DNA of 64,000 nt from positions 30,667-94,666 of the forward strand of contig DATNFW010000069.1 in NCBI GenBank assembly GCA_035606175.1, in the 5' to 3' direction. The notes under the pieces were generated by a model, which was not told the DNA's origin, did no database searches, and worked only from the letters and a program-made list of their open reading frames with translations. Origin of the DNA: JASHUC01 sp035606175. GTDB lineage: Bacteria > Pseudomonadota > Gammaproteobacteria > Steroidobacterales > Steroidobacteraceae. Position 1 is the stretch's first letter. Every line of letters begins with the position of its first letter. The translations under genes were made by a program, and so were the position numbers. This document shows, piece by piece, positions 26,630 to 34,885 of this stretch.

Positions 26630-28303
26630 ATGAGCCAATACATTTTCACGATGAATCGCGTCGCGAAGGTCGTGCCGCCGAAGCGCACCATCCTCCGCGA
26701 CATCAGCCTCTCGTTTTTCCCCGGCGCGAAGATCGGTGTCCTGGGCCTCAACGGAGCCGGTAAGTCGACGCTGCTCAGGATCATGGGCGGCGTCGACCAC
26801 GACTTCGATGGCGATGCGCGCCCACAGAGCGGTATCCGCATCGGGTACCTGCCGCAGGAGCCGCAGCTCGATCCGCAAAAGGACGTCCGCTCGGTCGTCA
26901 TGGAGGGAGTCGGCGGCACGATGGAGCTCGTGGAGCGCTTCAATCAAGTCTCCGAGCGCTTCGCTGAGCCGCTCTCGGACGATGAGATGAATGCACTGCT
27001 CGCCGAGCAGGCGAAACTCCAGGATGCCATCGATGCGGCGGGCGGCTGGGAGCTGCAGCGCAAGCTCGACATCGCGGCCGACGCCCTGCGTCTGCCGCCG
27101 TGGGAAGCGCGTGTCGAGACGCTCTCCGGAGGGGAGCGGCGGCGTGTCGCGCTCTGCCGCCTGCTGCTCTCGGCGCCCGACATGCTGTTGCTCGATGAGC
27201 CGACCAATCATCTCGATGCGGAGTCGATCGGCTGGCTCGAGCGCTATCTCGAGGAATATCCGAGCACGGTCATCGCGGTCACGCACGATCGGTACTTTCT
27301 CGACAATGTCGCGGAATGGATTCTCGAGCTCGACCGCGGCCACGGCATCCCCTGGCACGGCAACTACTCCTCCTGGCTGGAACAGAAAGAGAAGCGCCTC
27401 GCCGTCGAGGAGCGCGAGCGCGAGGCGCTGCGCAAGACACTCCAGCATGAGCTCGAATGGGTCCGCCAGAATCCCAAGGCGCGCCAGGCGAAGAGCAAGG
27501 CCCGCCTCGCGCGCTACGAGGAGCTCGCCTCACGCGAGTTCCAGGAGCGCAACGAGACCAACGAGATCTACATCCCCCCCGGCGAGCGCCTCGGAGAAGT
27601 GGTGATCGAGGTGGCGGGGCTCGTCAAAGGCTACGGCGAGCGTCTGCTGATGGATGGGCTCACGTTCAGTCTGCCGCGCGGCGGAATCGTCGGCATCATC
27701 GGCCCGAACGGCGCCGGCAAGACGACACTGTTTCGCATGTTGACCGGGGCGGAGAAACCCGACGCGGGAACGATCCGCATCGGGCCGACGGTGCAGCTCG
27801 CTTACGTCGATCAGTCCCGGCAGACGCTCGATGATAGAAAGACTGTCTGGGAGGAGATCTCCGGAGGCCTCGATCTGATCAAAGTGGGGCCCTACGAGAC
27901 ATCCTCCCGGGCCTACGTGGGCCGCTTCAACTTCCGCGGCGCCCAGCAACAGCAGCAGATCGGGGAGCTCTCCGGCGGGGAGCGCAACCGCGTGCATCTC
28001 GCGAAAGTCATCAAATCCGGCGGTAACGTGCTGCTGCTCGATGAGCCCACGAACGATCTCGATGTGGAGACGCTCCGCGCGCTCGAGGAGGCGCTGACCA
28101 GCTTTCCGGGATGCGCGGTCGTCATCTCGCACGACCGCTGGTTCCTCGACCGCATCGCGACGCACATCCTCGCTTTCGAGGGCAACTCCGAGGTGGTCTG
28201 GTTCGAGGGCAATTACCAGGAGTATGTCGAGGACTTCAAGCGCCGCCGCGGCGAGGACGCCGCTCAGCCGCATCGCATCCGTTTCAAACCGCTGACCCGA
28301 TAG
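26630..28303 (+). CDS. ettA: Energy-dependent translational throttle protein EttA (ABC-F)
   Basis: EttA binds the ribosomal E site and gates entry into elongation according to ATP/ADP ratio. The 557-residue soluble protein has two ABC domains: Walker A GLNGAGKST and GPNGAGKTT, two LSGGERRRV/LSGGERNRV signatures, and LLLDEPTNHLD and LLLDEPTNDLD Walker B segments. The linker between them carries the arm region specific to EttA. The N-terminus (SQYIFTMNRVAKVVPPKR) is close to that of E. coli EttA. Its stop codon shares a base with the next start (TAGTG). Confidence 0.96.
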   Translation: MSQYIFTMNRVAKVVPPKRTILRDISLSFFPGAKIGVLGLNGAGKSTLLRIMGGVDHDFDGDARPQSGIRIGYLPQEPQLDPQKDVRSVVMEGVGGTMELVERFNQVSERFAEPLSDDEMNALLAEQAKLQDAIDAAGGWELQRKLDIAADALRLPPWEARVETLSGGERRRVALCRLLLSAPDMLLLDEPTNHLDAESIGWLERYLEEYPSTVIAVTHDRYFLDNVAEWILELDRGHGIPWHGNYSSWLEQKEKRLAVEEREREALRKTLQHELEWVRQNPKARQAKSKARLARYEELASREFQERNETNEIYIPPGERLGEVVIEVAGLVKGYGERLLMDGLTFSLPRGGIVGIIGPNGAGKTTLFRMLTGAEKPDAGTIRIGPTVQLAYVDQSRQTLDDRKTVWEEISGGLDLIKVGPYETSSRAYVGRFNFRGAQQQQQIGELSGGERNRVHLAKVIKSGGNVLLLDEPTNDLDVETLRALEEALTSFPGCAVVISHDRWFLDRIATHILAFEGNSEVVWFEGNYQEYVEDFKRRRGEDAAQPHRIRFKPLTR

Positions 28304-30909
28304 TGTCCTCATCGGCCGAGGCGGGTCGTCCGCGCTGGATCGGGCCGCTCGCGGCCCTGCTCGTCTTCGCGCTCGCCGCCTACTTCCTGCACGGGGAGCT
28401 CGCGCGGCTGCACGTCCGCGACGTGCTCGGCGCGCTGCACGCAATTCCGGCGAGCGCGCTCAAAATCGCCTTCGCTCTGACGGCCGCCAGCTATCTCGCC
28501 CTCGGCTGCTACGACGTCCTCGCGCTCGCGTACCTGCGCGTTCTGCGCAATGCGGCCGCGCCGCGCGTCCCTCTGACGCGCGTGCTCTCGGCGAGCTTCA
28601 TCGCGAACGCGTTCGGGCACAACCTCGGCTTCGCGGCCTTCACCGGGGCTGCGTTTCGCCTGCGCCTATATGCCGCCTCGCGCCTCACGGCCACGGACGT
28701 GGCGCTCGTGACCGGCTATACGAGCCTCACGACGAGCTTGGGGATCGCGCTCCTCGCGGGACTGTCCTTCACGGCCGATCCCTCCCGTGCGGCGATCACG
28801 TTGCACACCGTTCCCGGCTGGTGTCTCGTCATCGGGGGCGTGCTTCTCGCATTCGTTCTCGCATTCGCAGGCTGGTCCTCGATGCCGCGACTCGCGCTCG
28901 AGATCCGCGGATGGCGGTTGCGTCCTCCTGGCACCGCGCTCGGTCTCGCGCAGATCGCGCTCGGCTCGCTCGACCTCGCCTTCACGGCCGGCGTTCTCTG
29001 GGTACTGCTGCCCCACTCGACGCATGTCGGGTATGTGAGCTTTCTCGGCATCTTCGCGGTCGCAATCGCCGCCGGTCTCATCACGCATCTGCCGGGCGGC
29101 ATCGGCGTTTTCGAAGCGATCGTCGTCCTCGCCGTGCCCGAATCGCGGCCCGATGCGTTGCTCGGGTCGCTGCTTGCCTATCGGATCGTGTACTACCTCA
29201 CCCCGCTTGCCGCGGCAGCCCTTACGTTCGGGGGCGAAGAGCTCGGCGCGCAGCTCGCGCGGCTTGCGACCGTGCGCCGGCGCGCCGCCGCGTTCGTGGC
29301 GCCGGTCGTACCGGCCGTCGCCGGAGCGTTGACCTTCGTCGCGGGCACGGTGTTGCTCGTCGCTGGGGCAACTCCCGAGCTCGACACGCGACTCGCGCCA
29401 CTCACTCGAGTGCTTCCGCTCGCCGTCGTCGAGATCGCGCACCTCGCGGCAAGCATCATCGGACTCGGGCTGCTCGTGCTCGCTCGTGCGCTGTTCCGGC
29501 GCATTCGCGCCGCTTACACAGCGGTCGTCTGGCTGCTCGTCGCAGGCGCGATCGCCTCGATTCTCAAAGGATTCGATTACGAGGAGGCCGCGATTCTCGG
29601 AATCGTACTCGGAGTGCTCGCGCTCGGCCGGGCGGCATTTCACCGACCCGCTTCGGTTCTGCGGGAGCGCTTCACTCCCGCCTGGGCGGCGAGCATCGCG
29701 GGAGTCGTCCTCGCGACGATCTGGATCGGATTCTTCGCCTACCGGCAAGTCGAGTATTCGAGCGACCTGTGGTGGCGGTTCGCACTCGATGCGAACGCAC
29801 CGCGAATGCTGCGCGCCACCCTCATCGTGTCGATTCTCGCGGCGGGGTATCTGGTGCGCTCACTCCTGAGACCCGCCGAGCGCGCCGCGCTCGAGTCGGC
29901 ACTGACTCTCGGCGAGATCGAGCGCGCAGTCGACCACTCCCCGCGAGCGCTCGCCTGCGCAGCGCTCACGGGCGACAAGCGCTTCGTGACGAGCGATAGC
30001 CGCGAATCGTTCATCATGTATCAGGTGCAGGGCCGCAGCTGGATCGCGCTCGGTGACCCCGTGGGAGCGGGAGCCGAGTCCGAAGAGCTCGTATGGCGCT
30101 TCCGCGAGCTCGCAGATGAGCACGGGGGCCGCCCGGTCTTCTATCAAACGAGCGTCGAGCGCGCCCCGCTCTACCTCGATCTCGGTCTCGCGGAGCTGAA
30201 GATCGGCGAGGAAGCGCGCGTGCCGCTCGGCAGGTTCTCCCTCGACGGCGGCCGATGCGCGGAGCTGCGGCTCGCGAGGCAGCGCGCGGAACGGGACCGG
30301 GCGAGCTTCGAGCTCGTGCCCCGCGAGGAGGTGGCTGCGCTGCTGCCGGTGCTCGAGACGATCTCCGAGGAGTGGCTCGCCGCGAACGCCGCCGCCGAGA
30401 AGCGATTCACCGCCGGCGCGTTCTCCGAAGCGTACATCCGGCGCTTTCCCGTCGGCCTCGTGCGCCGGGACGGTGCGCCCGTCGCGTTTGCGAATCTCTG
30501 GATCACGTCCCGCAGGATCGAATGCGCCGTGGACCTCATGCGCTTCGGACCCGATGCACCGGCGGCCGCGATGGACTACCTGCTCCTCGAGCTGATGCTG
30601 TGGGCGCAAGCGACCGGTTATGAATGGTTCAGCCTCGGGGTCGCGCCGCTCGCTGGGCTCGATCGCGATCCGCTCGCCCCGGCGTGGCACCGTGCCGGCC
30701 ATGCGCTTTTCGCGCACGGGGAGCACTTTCACAACTTCGAGGCTCTGCGGCGCTACAAAGCGAAGTTCCATCCCGTCTGGGAACCGAAATATCTGATGGC
30801 ACCCGGCGTTGCCGCCCTGCCGCATATCCTCGTCGATGTCGCCATGCTGATCACAAGTGACATAACGCGGCCCGCGATCTCCCCACGGGATTCGGCCGGT
30901 GCGATATGA
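28303..30909 (+). CDS. mprF: MprF-type aminoacyl-phosphatidylglycerol synthase/flippase
   Basis: MprF transfers Lys or Ala from aminoacyl-tRNA to phosphatidylglycerol and flips the product to the outer leaflet, lowering surface charge. The 868-residue product starts at GTG 28303 inside TAGTG, coupling it to ettA. The N-terminal ~540 residues hold about 14 membrane helices with the flippase landmarks FIANAFGHNLGFAAFTGAAFR and THLPGGIGVFEA. The C-terminal ~330 residues are the DUF2156 GNAT-fold synthase (GDKRFVTSDSRESFIMYQ, GDPVGAG, FSLGVAPLAGL, RYKAKFHPVWEPKYL). The amino acid transferred cannot be read from sequence; relatives in Pseudomonas make Ala-PG. Confidence 0.92.
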   Translation: MSSSAEAGRPRWIGPLAALLVFALAAYFLHGELARLHVRDVLGALHAIPASALKIAFALTAASYLALGCYDVLALAYLRVLRNAAAPRVPLTRVLSASFIANAFGHNLGFAAFTGAAFRLRLYAASRLTATDVALVTGYTSLTTSLGIALLAGLSFTADPSRAAITLHTVPGWCLVIGGVLLAFVLAFAGWSSMPRLALEIRGWRLRPPGTALGLAQIALGSLDLAFTAGVLWVLLPHSTHVGYVSFLGIFAVAIAAGLITHLPGGIGVFEAIVVLAVPESRPDALLGSLLAYRIVYYLTPLAAAALTFGGEELGAQLARLATVRRRAAAFVAPVVPAVAGALTFVAGTVLLVAGATPELDTRLAPLTRVLPLAVVEIAHLAASIIGLGLLVLARALFRRIRAAYTAVVWLLVAGAIASILKGFDYEEAAILGIVLGVLALGRAAFHRPASVLRERFTPAWAASIAGVVLATIWIGFFAYRQVEYSSDLWWRFALDANAPRMLRATLIVSILAAGYLVRSLLRPAERAALESALTLGEIERAVDHSPRALACAALTGDKRFVTSDSRESFIMYQVQGRSWIALGDPVGAGAESEELVWRFRELADEHGGRPVFYQTSVERAPLYLDLGLAELKIGEEARVPLGRFSLDGGRCAELRLARQRAERDRASFELVPREEVAALLPVLETISEEWLAANAAAEKRFTAGAFSEAYIRRFPVGLVRRDGAPVAFANLWITSRRIECAVDLMRFGPDAPAAAMDYLLLELMLWAQATGYEWFSLGVAPLAGLDRDPLAPAWHRAGHALFAHGEHFHNFEALRRYKAKFHPVWEPKYLMAPGVAALPHILVDVAMLITSDITRPAISPRDSAGAI

Positions 30910-30955
30910 TCTCTCGATCGCGCGCTCAATCAGCAATAGCAATAAGGCGCTTTTC

Positions 30956-31684
30956 ATGTCCGTCTACATCGATTCAGGGAGCCGGCTCGTCGACGAGCAG
31001 GAGCCGAGCCTCGCTCTCAACTGCCCGCACTGCGAGGTGACGGCGCACGTGACGCCGAGCGCCGTTCCGAGATTCGAGGATCTACAGACCGTGAAGCCCG
31101 CGGCGGTCGGCGTCGTCTATCGATGCGACGCCTGCCACGCGCCGATTTTCCTGCGCTATCCCGTGCGCGTTTACCGAGCCAATCGCGTCGAGCTGTCCCC
31201 GCAGTTCGTCGAAGTCGAGCGGGCGCGCGAGAAGTTCACATTCACTCATTTGCCGGAGGAAGTGGAGCTGCTGTTTCGTGAGGCGCTCACGTGTTTCTCG
31301 AGCGGAGCTTTCAACGCCTTCGCATCGATGTGCCGGCGAACGGCGCAGGCCGTATTCGGCGATCTCGGGGAAGCAGGGAAGCTGCGCCTGTTCGATGAGC
31401 TGAACGAAGTGCGCGCCATGGCGGACATCGACTCGCGAATGTTCGTCACGCTCAGGAACGTCATCTTCGGAACTCAGTCCGACGGGCGCGACGATCCGCC
31501 GCAGCTCGATGCGGCAAGCGCAGCCGTGCTGCTCGAAGTGATGAAGGATCTGCTCTACGAGGCGTACATCCGCAAGGGCCGGCTGCAGCAGGCGCTCATG
31601 GTGCGCCGCTTCTTCGTCGACGAGACCCAGGACGATCTCACGCCCGTTGCCGCCTCGCGCCAGCCGCCGCGGCAAGCCGGCTGA
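30956..31684 (+). CDS. DUF4145 protein with N-terminal zinc ribbon
   Basis: The 242-residue soluble protein starts at ATG 30956, with AAGG upstream. Two Cys-x2-Cys knuckles (Cys23/Cys26 and Cys57/Cys60) form a likely zinc ribbon. Residues ~100-215 are helical with CFSSGAFNAFASMCRRTAQAVFGD and a later DIDSRMFVTLRNVIFG, the pattern of DUF4145. DUF4145 domains also occur in restriction-type and toxin-like proteins, but in this stand-alone zinc-ribbon form the function is unknown. It lies immediately before the PilZ-like gene and the flagellar cluster, which hints at, but does not show, a link to motility or second-messenger control. Confidence 0.75.
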   Translation: MSVYIDSGSRLVDEQEPSLALNCPHCEVTAHVTPSAVPRFEDLQTVKPAAVGVVYRCDACHAPIFLRYPVRVYRANRVELSPQFVEVERAREKFTFTHLPEEVELLFREALTCFSSGAFNAFASMCRRTAQAVFGDLGEAGKLRLFDELNEVRAMADIDSRMFVTLRNVIFGTQSDGRDDPPQLDAASAAVLLEVMKDLLYEAYIRKGRLQQALMVRRFFVDETQDDLTPVAASRQPPRQAG

Positions 31685-31726
31685 GATTGCTGCCGGCCGG
31701 CCGCTCGCCTCGCCGGCGCGTGGGAG

Positions 31727-31762
31727 CCGCGCGTTCGGCCGCGCATTCGGCCGCGCATTCGG
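31727..31762. repeat. 12-bp tandem repeat, three copies
   Basis: CCGCGC[G/A]TTCGG is repeated three times head to tail (31727-31738, 31739-31750, 31751-31762), with only one varying base. It occupies the spacer between the DUF4145 gene and the PilZ-like gene, about 65 bp before the latter's ATG. Copy number could vary by slippage; it may also be a multi-site binding element. Confidence 0.6.
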
Positions 31763-31825
31763 CCGGCCTCAAGTTACGTTCGGTTCCGCCGTTAACCGCA
31801 GGGAGGTTACACTTCCGACGCTCGA

Positions 31826-32386
31826 ATGTACGACGGCGCCGACACAGTCATTCTCTACGAGGAGCTCGCCTATCAGGACGTGCTCCCGGTGCTTTGGCGC
31901 GCGCTGCCCGGTACCATCGACCCTGCACTCGCCGCGAGCTACAGCGATCAGAACGTGCGCCTGCTCGAGGCCTGCGCAGCGCTCGAGGAGCACGCGGGCA
32001 GCGAGAAGCAGGACGAGGACTCTCCGGAGCTGCAGCGGCTCGAGTTCAAGGTGAATCTACTCCTCGAGCTGATGGGCCAGCTGCACGTTGCCAACCGGCC
32101 GCGCCCTCCGGCGGTTCCGATCCGTTTCAATGCGCTCGGCGCGGTGTGGCGAGGGGCATCTCCGCTTCCAGAGGCCGGCGCGCAGGGGGTCGCCGAGATC
32201 TATCTGCGGGATTTCCTCGCCGAGCCGCTGCGGCTCATCGGGCGCATCACGAACGTCACTCCCGATGGGCAAATCAAGGCGCGCTTCGCCGCAACGGGCG
32301 AGGCCGTCTCCGATCTCATCCAGAAGCTCACCTTCCGCCGTCACCGCCGCCAGGTCGCCGAGCACCGCCAGCCCCGCCGCGGCTGA
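31826..32386 (+). CDS. Atypical PilZ (tPilZ-like) putative cyclic-di-GMP effector
   Basis: The 186-residue protein resembles the tetrameric PilZ-like proteins of xanthomonads. It has a leading EELAYQDVLPVLWR segment, a long helix rich in Leu/Glu (SPELQRLEFKVNLLLELM, residues ~66-84) of the type that assembles such proteins, a beta-rich PilZ-like barrel (VPIRFNALGAVWR to IKARFA) and a C-terminal LTFRRHRRQVAEHR. The canonical RxxxR...D/NxSxxG c-di-GMP motif is not complete, consistent with the atypical class. Its position just before the FleQ-like activator suggests a role in flagellar regulation. Ribosome-binding site GGGAGG is rather far (about 20 bases) from the ATG. Confidence 0.6.
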   Translation: MYDGADTVILYEELAYQDVLPVLWRALPGTIDPALAASYSDQNVRLLEACAALEEHAGSEKQDEDSPELQRLEFKVNLLLELMGQLHVANRPRPPAVPIRFNALGAVWRGASPLPEAGAQGVAEIYLRDFLAEPLRLIGRITNVTPDGQIKARFAATGEAVSDLIQKLTFRRHRRQVAEHRQPRRG

Positions 32387-32413
32387 CTCGCCGCCCTTCG
32401 GACGCCGGAGTTT

Positions 32414-32436
32414 TGACGGCCCTGTGATTGCCGTCA
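32414..32436. promoter_or_regulatory. Inverted repeat upstream of the FleQ-like gene
   Basis: TGACGGC (32414-32420) and GCCGTCA (32430-32436) are perfect complements separated by 9 bases, about 105 bp before the activator's ATG and 28 bp after the PilZ-like stop. It could be an operator or a weak terminator hairpin; no U tract follows. Confidence 0.35.
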
Positions 32437-32539
32437 CGCACGCTCTGCCCGATGACGAGCGAGTTAGGAGGCGTTTCACACCAGCTGAGCGCGCGACAGT
32501 GAACAATAGCTGCCACGGTTCGGGTCTCGCCGGAGAGTT

Positions 32540-33712
32540 ATGTCGGCAAGTGAAATGGCCATCGTCCCCGCAAAAGAAAGGGACGAGGCGCGGGCAGCGG
32601 GCGCGCGGCTCGAGGAGCGCAGTCGCGTTCGTTTACCGACCGGCACCTCGCCGGCAATCCGCGGCGTCATCGCGCTCATCCGCCAAGTGGCCGAACACGA
32701 TTCCACGGTCCTGATTCTCGGGGAATCCGGGACCGGCAAGGAAGTCATCGCGCGCGCAGTGCACGATCTCTCGCCTCGCCGGCAGCGCCCGTTCGTCGCA
32801 GTCAACTGCGGTGCAATACCCGCCGAGCTGCTCGAATCGGAGCTCTTTGGTCACGAGAAGGGAGCATTCACCGGAGCGGTAGCGGCGCGCAAGGGGCGGT
32901 TCGAGATTGCCGAGGGGGGCACGCTCTTTCTCGACGAGATCGGCGATATGAGCCCGACGATGCAAGTGAAGCTGCTGCGCGTGCTGCAGGAGCGCATCTT
33001 CGAGCGCGTCGGCAATCATGTGCCGATCCGCTGCAACGTGCGCATCATCGCCGCGACGCACCGCAATCTCGAGGAGGCGATCGCGGGCTCCGCGTTTCGC
33101 GAGGACCTCTTCCATCGCCTCAACGTCTTTCCGATCGAGACACCGCCGCTGCGCGAGCGGATGGAGGACTTGCCTCTGTTGGTGCGCGATTTCGTCGCGC
33201 ACAACATGACCGAAGGTCGCGGCCACGTGGAGCTGTCGCCGCGCGCCCTTGCCGCACTCGCGCTGCACCGCTGGCCCGGCAACGTCCGCGAGCTCGCGAA
33301 CCTCATCGAGCGGCTGTCCATCGTATGCGCGGGCCGCATCGCGCGAGTCGCGGATCTGCCCTCCAAATATCGCCCCGCAGACTGGACGCCCGATCTCGAG
33401 CCGGGTGCGAGCGAGGCGACGAGCCGTGCGGAAGCGGAAGCGCTCATCGCCGCCGCATCGCCCGAGCAGGTCGAGTGGGCCTCAGACGATCCGGCCGGCG
33501 AGCCCTGCGATGCCGCCGTGCTCCCCCTCGAAGGTATCGATCTGCGCGCGCATTTGAGTCAGATCGAGCGCCGTCTCATCGAGCAGGCACTCGAGCGCTC
33601 GGGCGGCACGGTTGCGCACGCGGCGCGGCTCCTCGGCCTGAGGCGCACCACACTCGTCGAGAAGATGCGCAAGCTCGAGATGACCGGCGGCGAGATCACG
33701 ACGGAAGATTGA
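32540..33712 (+). CDS. fleQ: FleQ-like sigma-54-dependent flagellar master activator lacking the receiver-like domain
   Basis: The 390-residue enhancer-binding protein has an AAA+ domain with Walker A GESGTGK (61-67), sigma-54-contact loop GAFTGA (108-113) and Walker B TLFLDEIGDM, then a Fis-type HTH (HAARLLGLRRTTLVEKMRKL) that strongly resembles the FleQ/FlrA C-terminus. The N-terminal FleQ receiver-like domain (~130 residues in Pseudomonas) is missing: only ~35 residues precede the AAA+ fold, and GGAGAG just before ATG 32540 supports this start. c-di-GMP binding by FleQ occurs at the AAA+ domain, so that control may persist. Confidence 0.85.
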   Translation: MSASEMAIVPAKERDEARAAGARLEERSRVRLPTGTSPAIRGVIALIRQVAEHDSTVLILGESGTGKEVIARAVHDLSPRRQRPFVAVNCGAIPAELLESELFGHEKGAFTGAVAARKGRFEIAEGGTLFLDEIGDMSPTMQVKLLRVLQERIFERVGNHVPIRCNVRIIAATHRNLEEAIAGSAFREDLFHRLNVFPIETPPLRERMEDLPLLVRDFVAHNMTEGRGHVELSPRALAALALHRWPGNVRELANLIERLSIVCAGRIARVADLPSKYRPADWTPDLEPGASEATSRAEAEALIAAASPEQVEWASDDPAGEPCDAAVLPLEGIDLRAHLSQIERRLIEQALERSGGTVAHAARLLGLRRTTLVEKMRKLEMTGGEITTED

Positions 33713-33778
33713 CGGCGAGCGGCATGAATGTGCCGCCCGGCGTGATGCCCATCACGCTTTTCCCGCCCATCCGAGCCT

Positions 33779-33794
33779 CGGCACGGCTCTTGCA
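33779..33794 (+). promoter_or_regulatory. Sigma-54 promoter between the two activators
   Basis: The sequence cGGCAC-N5-TTGCA matches the -24/-12 consensus at all but the first T, with GG at 33780-33781 and GC at 33792-33793 exactly spaced. It lies 36 bp upstream of the second activator's ATG, a fitting distance, and would place fleR-fliE and following genes under FleQ and RpoN. Confidence 0.8.
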
Positions 33795-33829
33795 CCGATC
33801 CCGGCGAGTCTTTGAGACGGGATCTTTGA

Positions 33830-34885
33830 ATGAGCGCAGACGGCGAGTACACGCGCACGGAGCCGACCGGCCCCCGCGCCCGCGAAGAGGTCGACCCCGC
33901 AGCATGCGCGGCGAGCTCGCGCCGGCTCGCCGAGCTCGCACGCCGCGTCGCCGCCACCGACTGTACCGTCCTCATCGTCGGGGAGTCGGGTACCGGCAAG
34001 GAAGTGCTGGCCCGCTTCATTCACCGGCAGTCGGCACGCGTGCGCGCGCCGTTCATCGCGGTCAACTGCGCAGCGATTCCGGAGAACATGCTCGAGGCGG
34101 TGCTCTTCGGGTATGAGCGCGGCGCCTTCACGGGCGCTGTGGCAGCGCACGCGGGCAAGTTCGAGCAGGCAGAGCGCGGCACCCTGCTGCTCGATGAGAT
34201 CACCGAGATGCCGCTCGCCCTGCAGGCGAAGCTGCTGCGCGTTCTTCAGGAGCGCGAGGTCGAGCGTCTGGGCGGCCGCGGTCCGCTCGCGCTCGATGTG
34301 CGCGTGCTCGCGACCACCAATCGGCGCCTGCGCGAGGAAGTCGCCGCGGGCCGCTTTCGCGAGGACCTCTACTACCGTCTCAACGTCTTCCCGCTCGCCA
34401 TAGCGCCGCTGCGCGCTCGGCGCGACGACATTCTGCCGATTGCGATGCAGCTACTCGCGCGGCGCTGCCCACCGGGCACCCGTATCCCCGCGCTCTCGGC
34501 GGATGCCGCGCATTTGCTGCTCACGTATCCGTGGCCCGGAAACGTACGCGAGCTCGACAATCTGCTGCAACGCGCGCTCATTCTGGTGAACGGCCCCGTC
34601 ATCGGCCCAGAGCACATTCAGTTCGAGCTCACGGGCGATGCGCTCGGCGAGCCGATACCGCCGGCTCGTGAGGAGTTGCACCCGACGAGCGGCGCGCGCC
34701 AAACATCCCTGGCCGAATCGCTCGACGAGATCGAGCGCGGCCTGATCCGCGATGCGCTCAAGGCGGGCTGCGGCAGCCGGCGTGAGGCCGCAGAGAGGCT
34801 CGGGATCAGCGCGCGAACGCTCCGCTACAAGCTCGCCCGGCTGCGCGCCGCGGGCTTCGACGTGAACGGTGAGGAGCCGGCATGA
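33830..34885 (+). CDS. FleR-like sigma-54-dependent activator lacking a receiver domain
   Basis: This 351-residue second activator has Walker A GESGTGK (51-57), GAFTGA (98-103), Walker B TLLLDEITEM and a C-terminal Fis-type HTH (REAAERLGISARTLRYKLARL) like FleR/FlrC. FleR normally carries an N-terminal receiver phosphorylated by the kinase FleS; here only ~30 residues precede the AAA+ domain and no fleS-like kinase gene is present. It probably activates class III flagellar promoters such as the one before fliL. Its stop overlaps fliE by 4 bp. Confidence 0.82.
   Translation: MSADGEYTRTEPTGPRAREEVDPAACAASSRRLAELARRVAATDCTVLIVGESGTGKEVLARFIHRQSARVRAPFIAVNCAAIPENMLEAVLFGYERGAFTGAVAAHAGKFEQAERGTLLLDEITEMPLALQAKLLRVLQEREVERLGGRGPLALDVRVLATTNRRLREEVAAGRFREDLYYRLNVFPLAIAPLRARRDDILPIAMQLLARRCPPGTRIPALSADAAHLLLTYPWPGNVRELDNLLQRALILVNGPVIGPEHIQFELTGDALGEPIPPAREELHPTSGARQTSLAESLDEIERGLIRDALKAGCGSRREAAERLGISARTLRYKLARLRAAGFDVNGEEPA

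Noticed and set aside
26519..27448. N-terminal extension of the histone-deacetylase-like protein
   Set aside because: The extra ~310 residues are antisense to ettA; the family begins near residue 1 of the 320-residue form.
31727..31762. CRISPR-like repeats
   Set aside because: Only three 12-bp units in direct contact, with no spacers and no cas genes.
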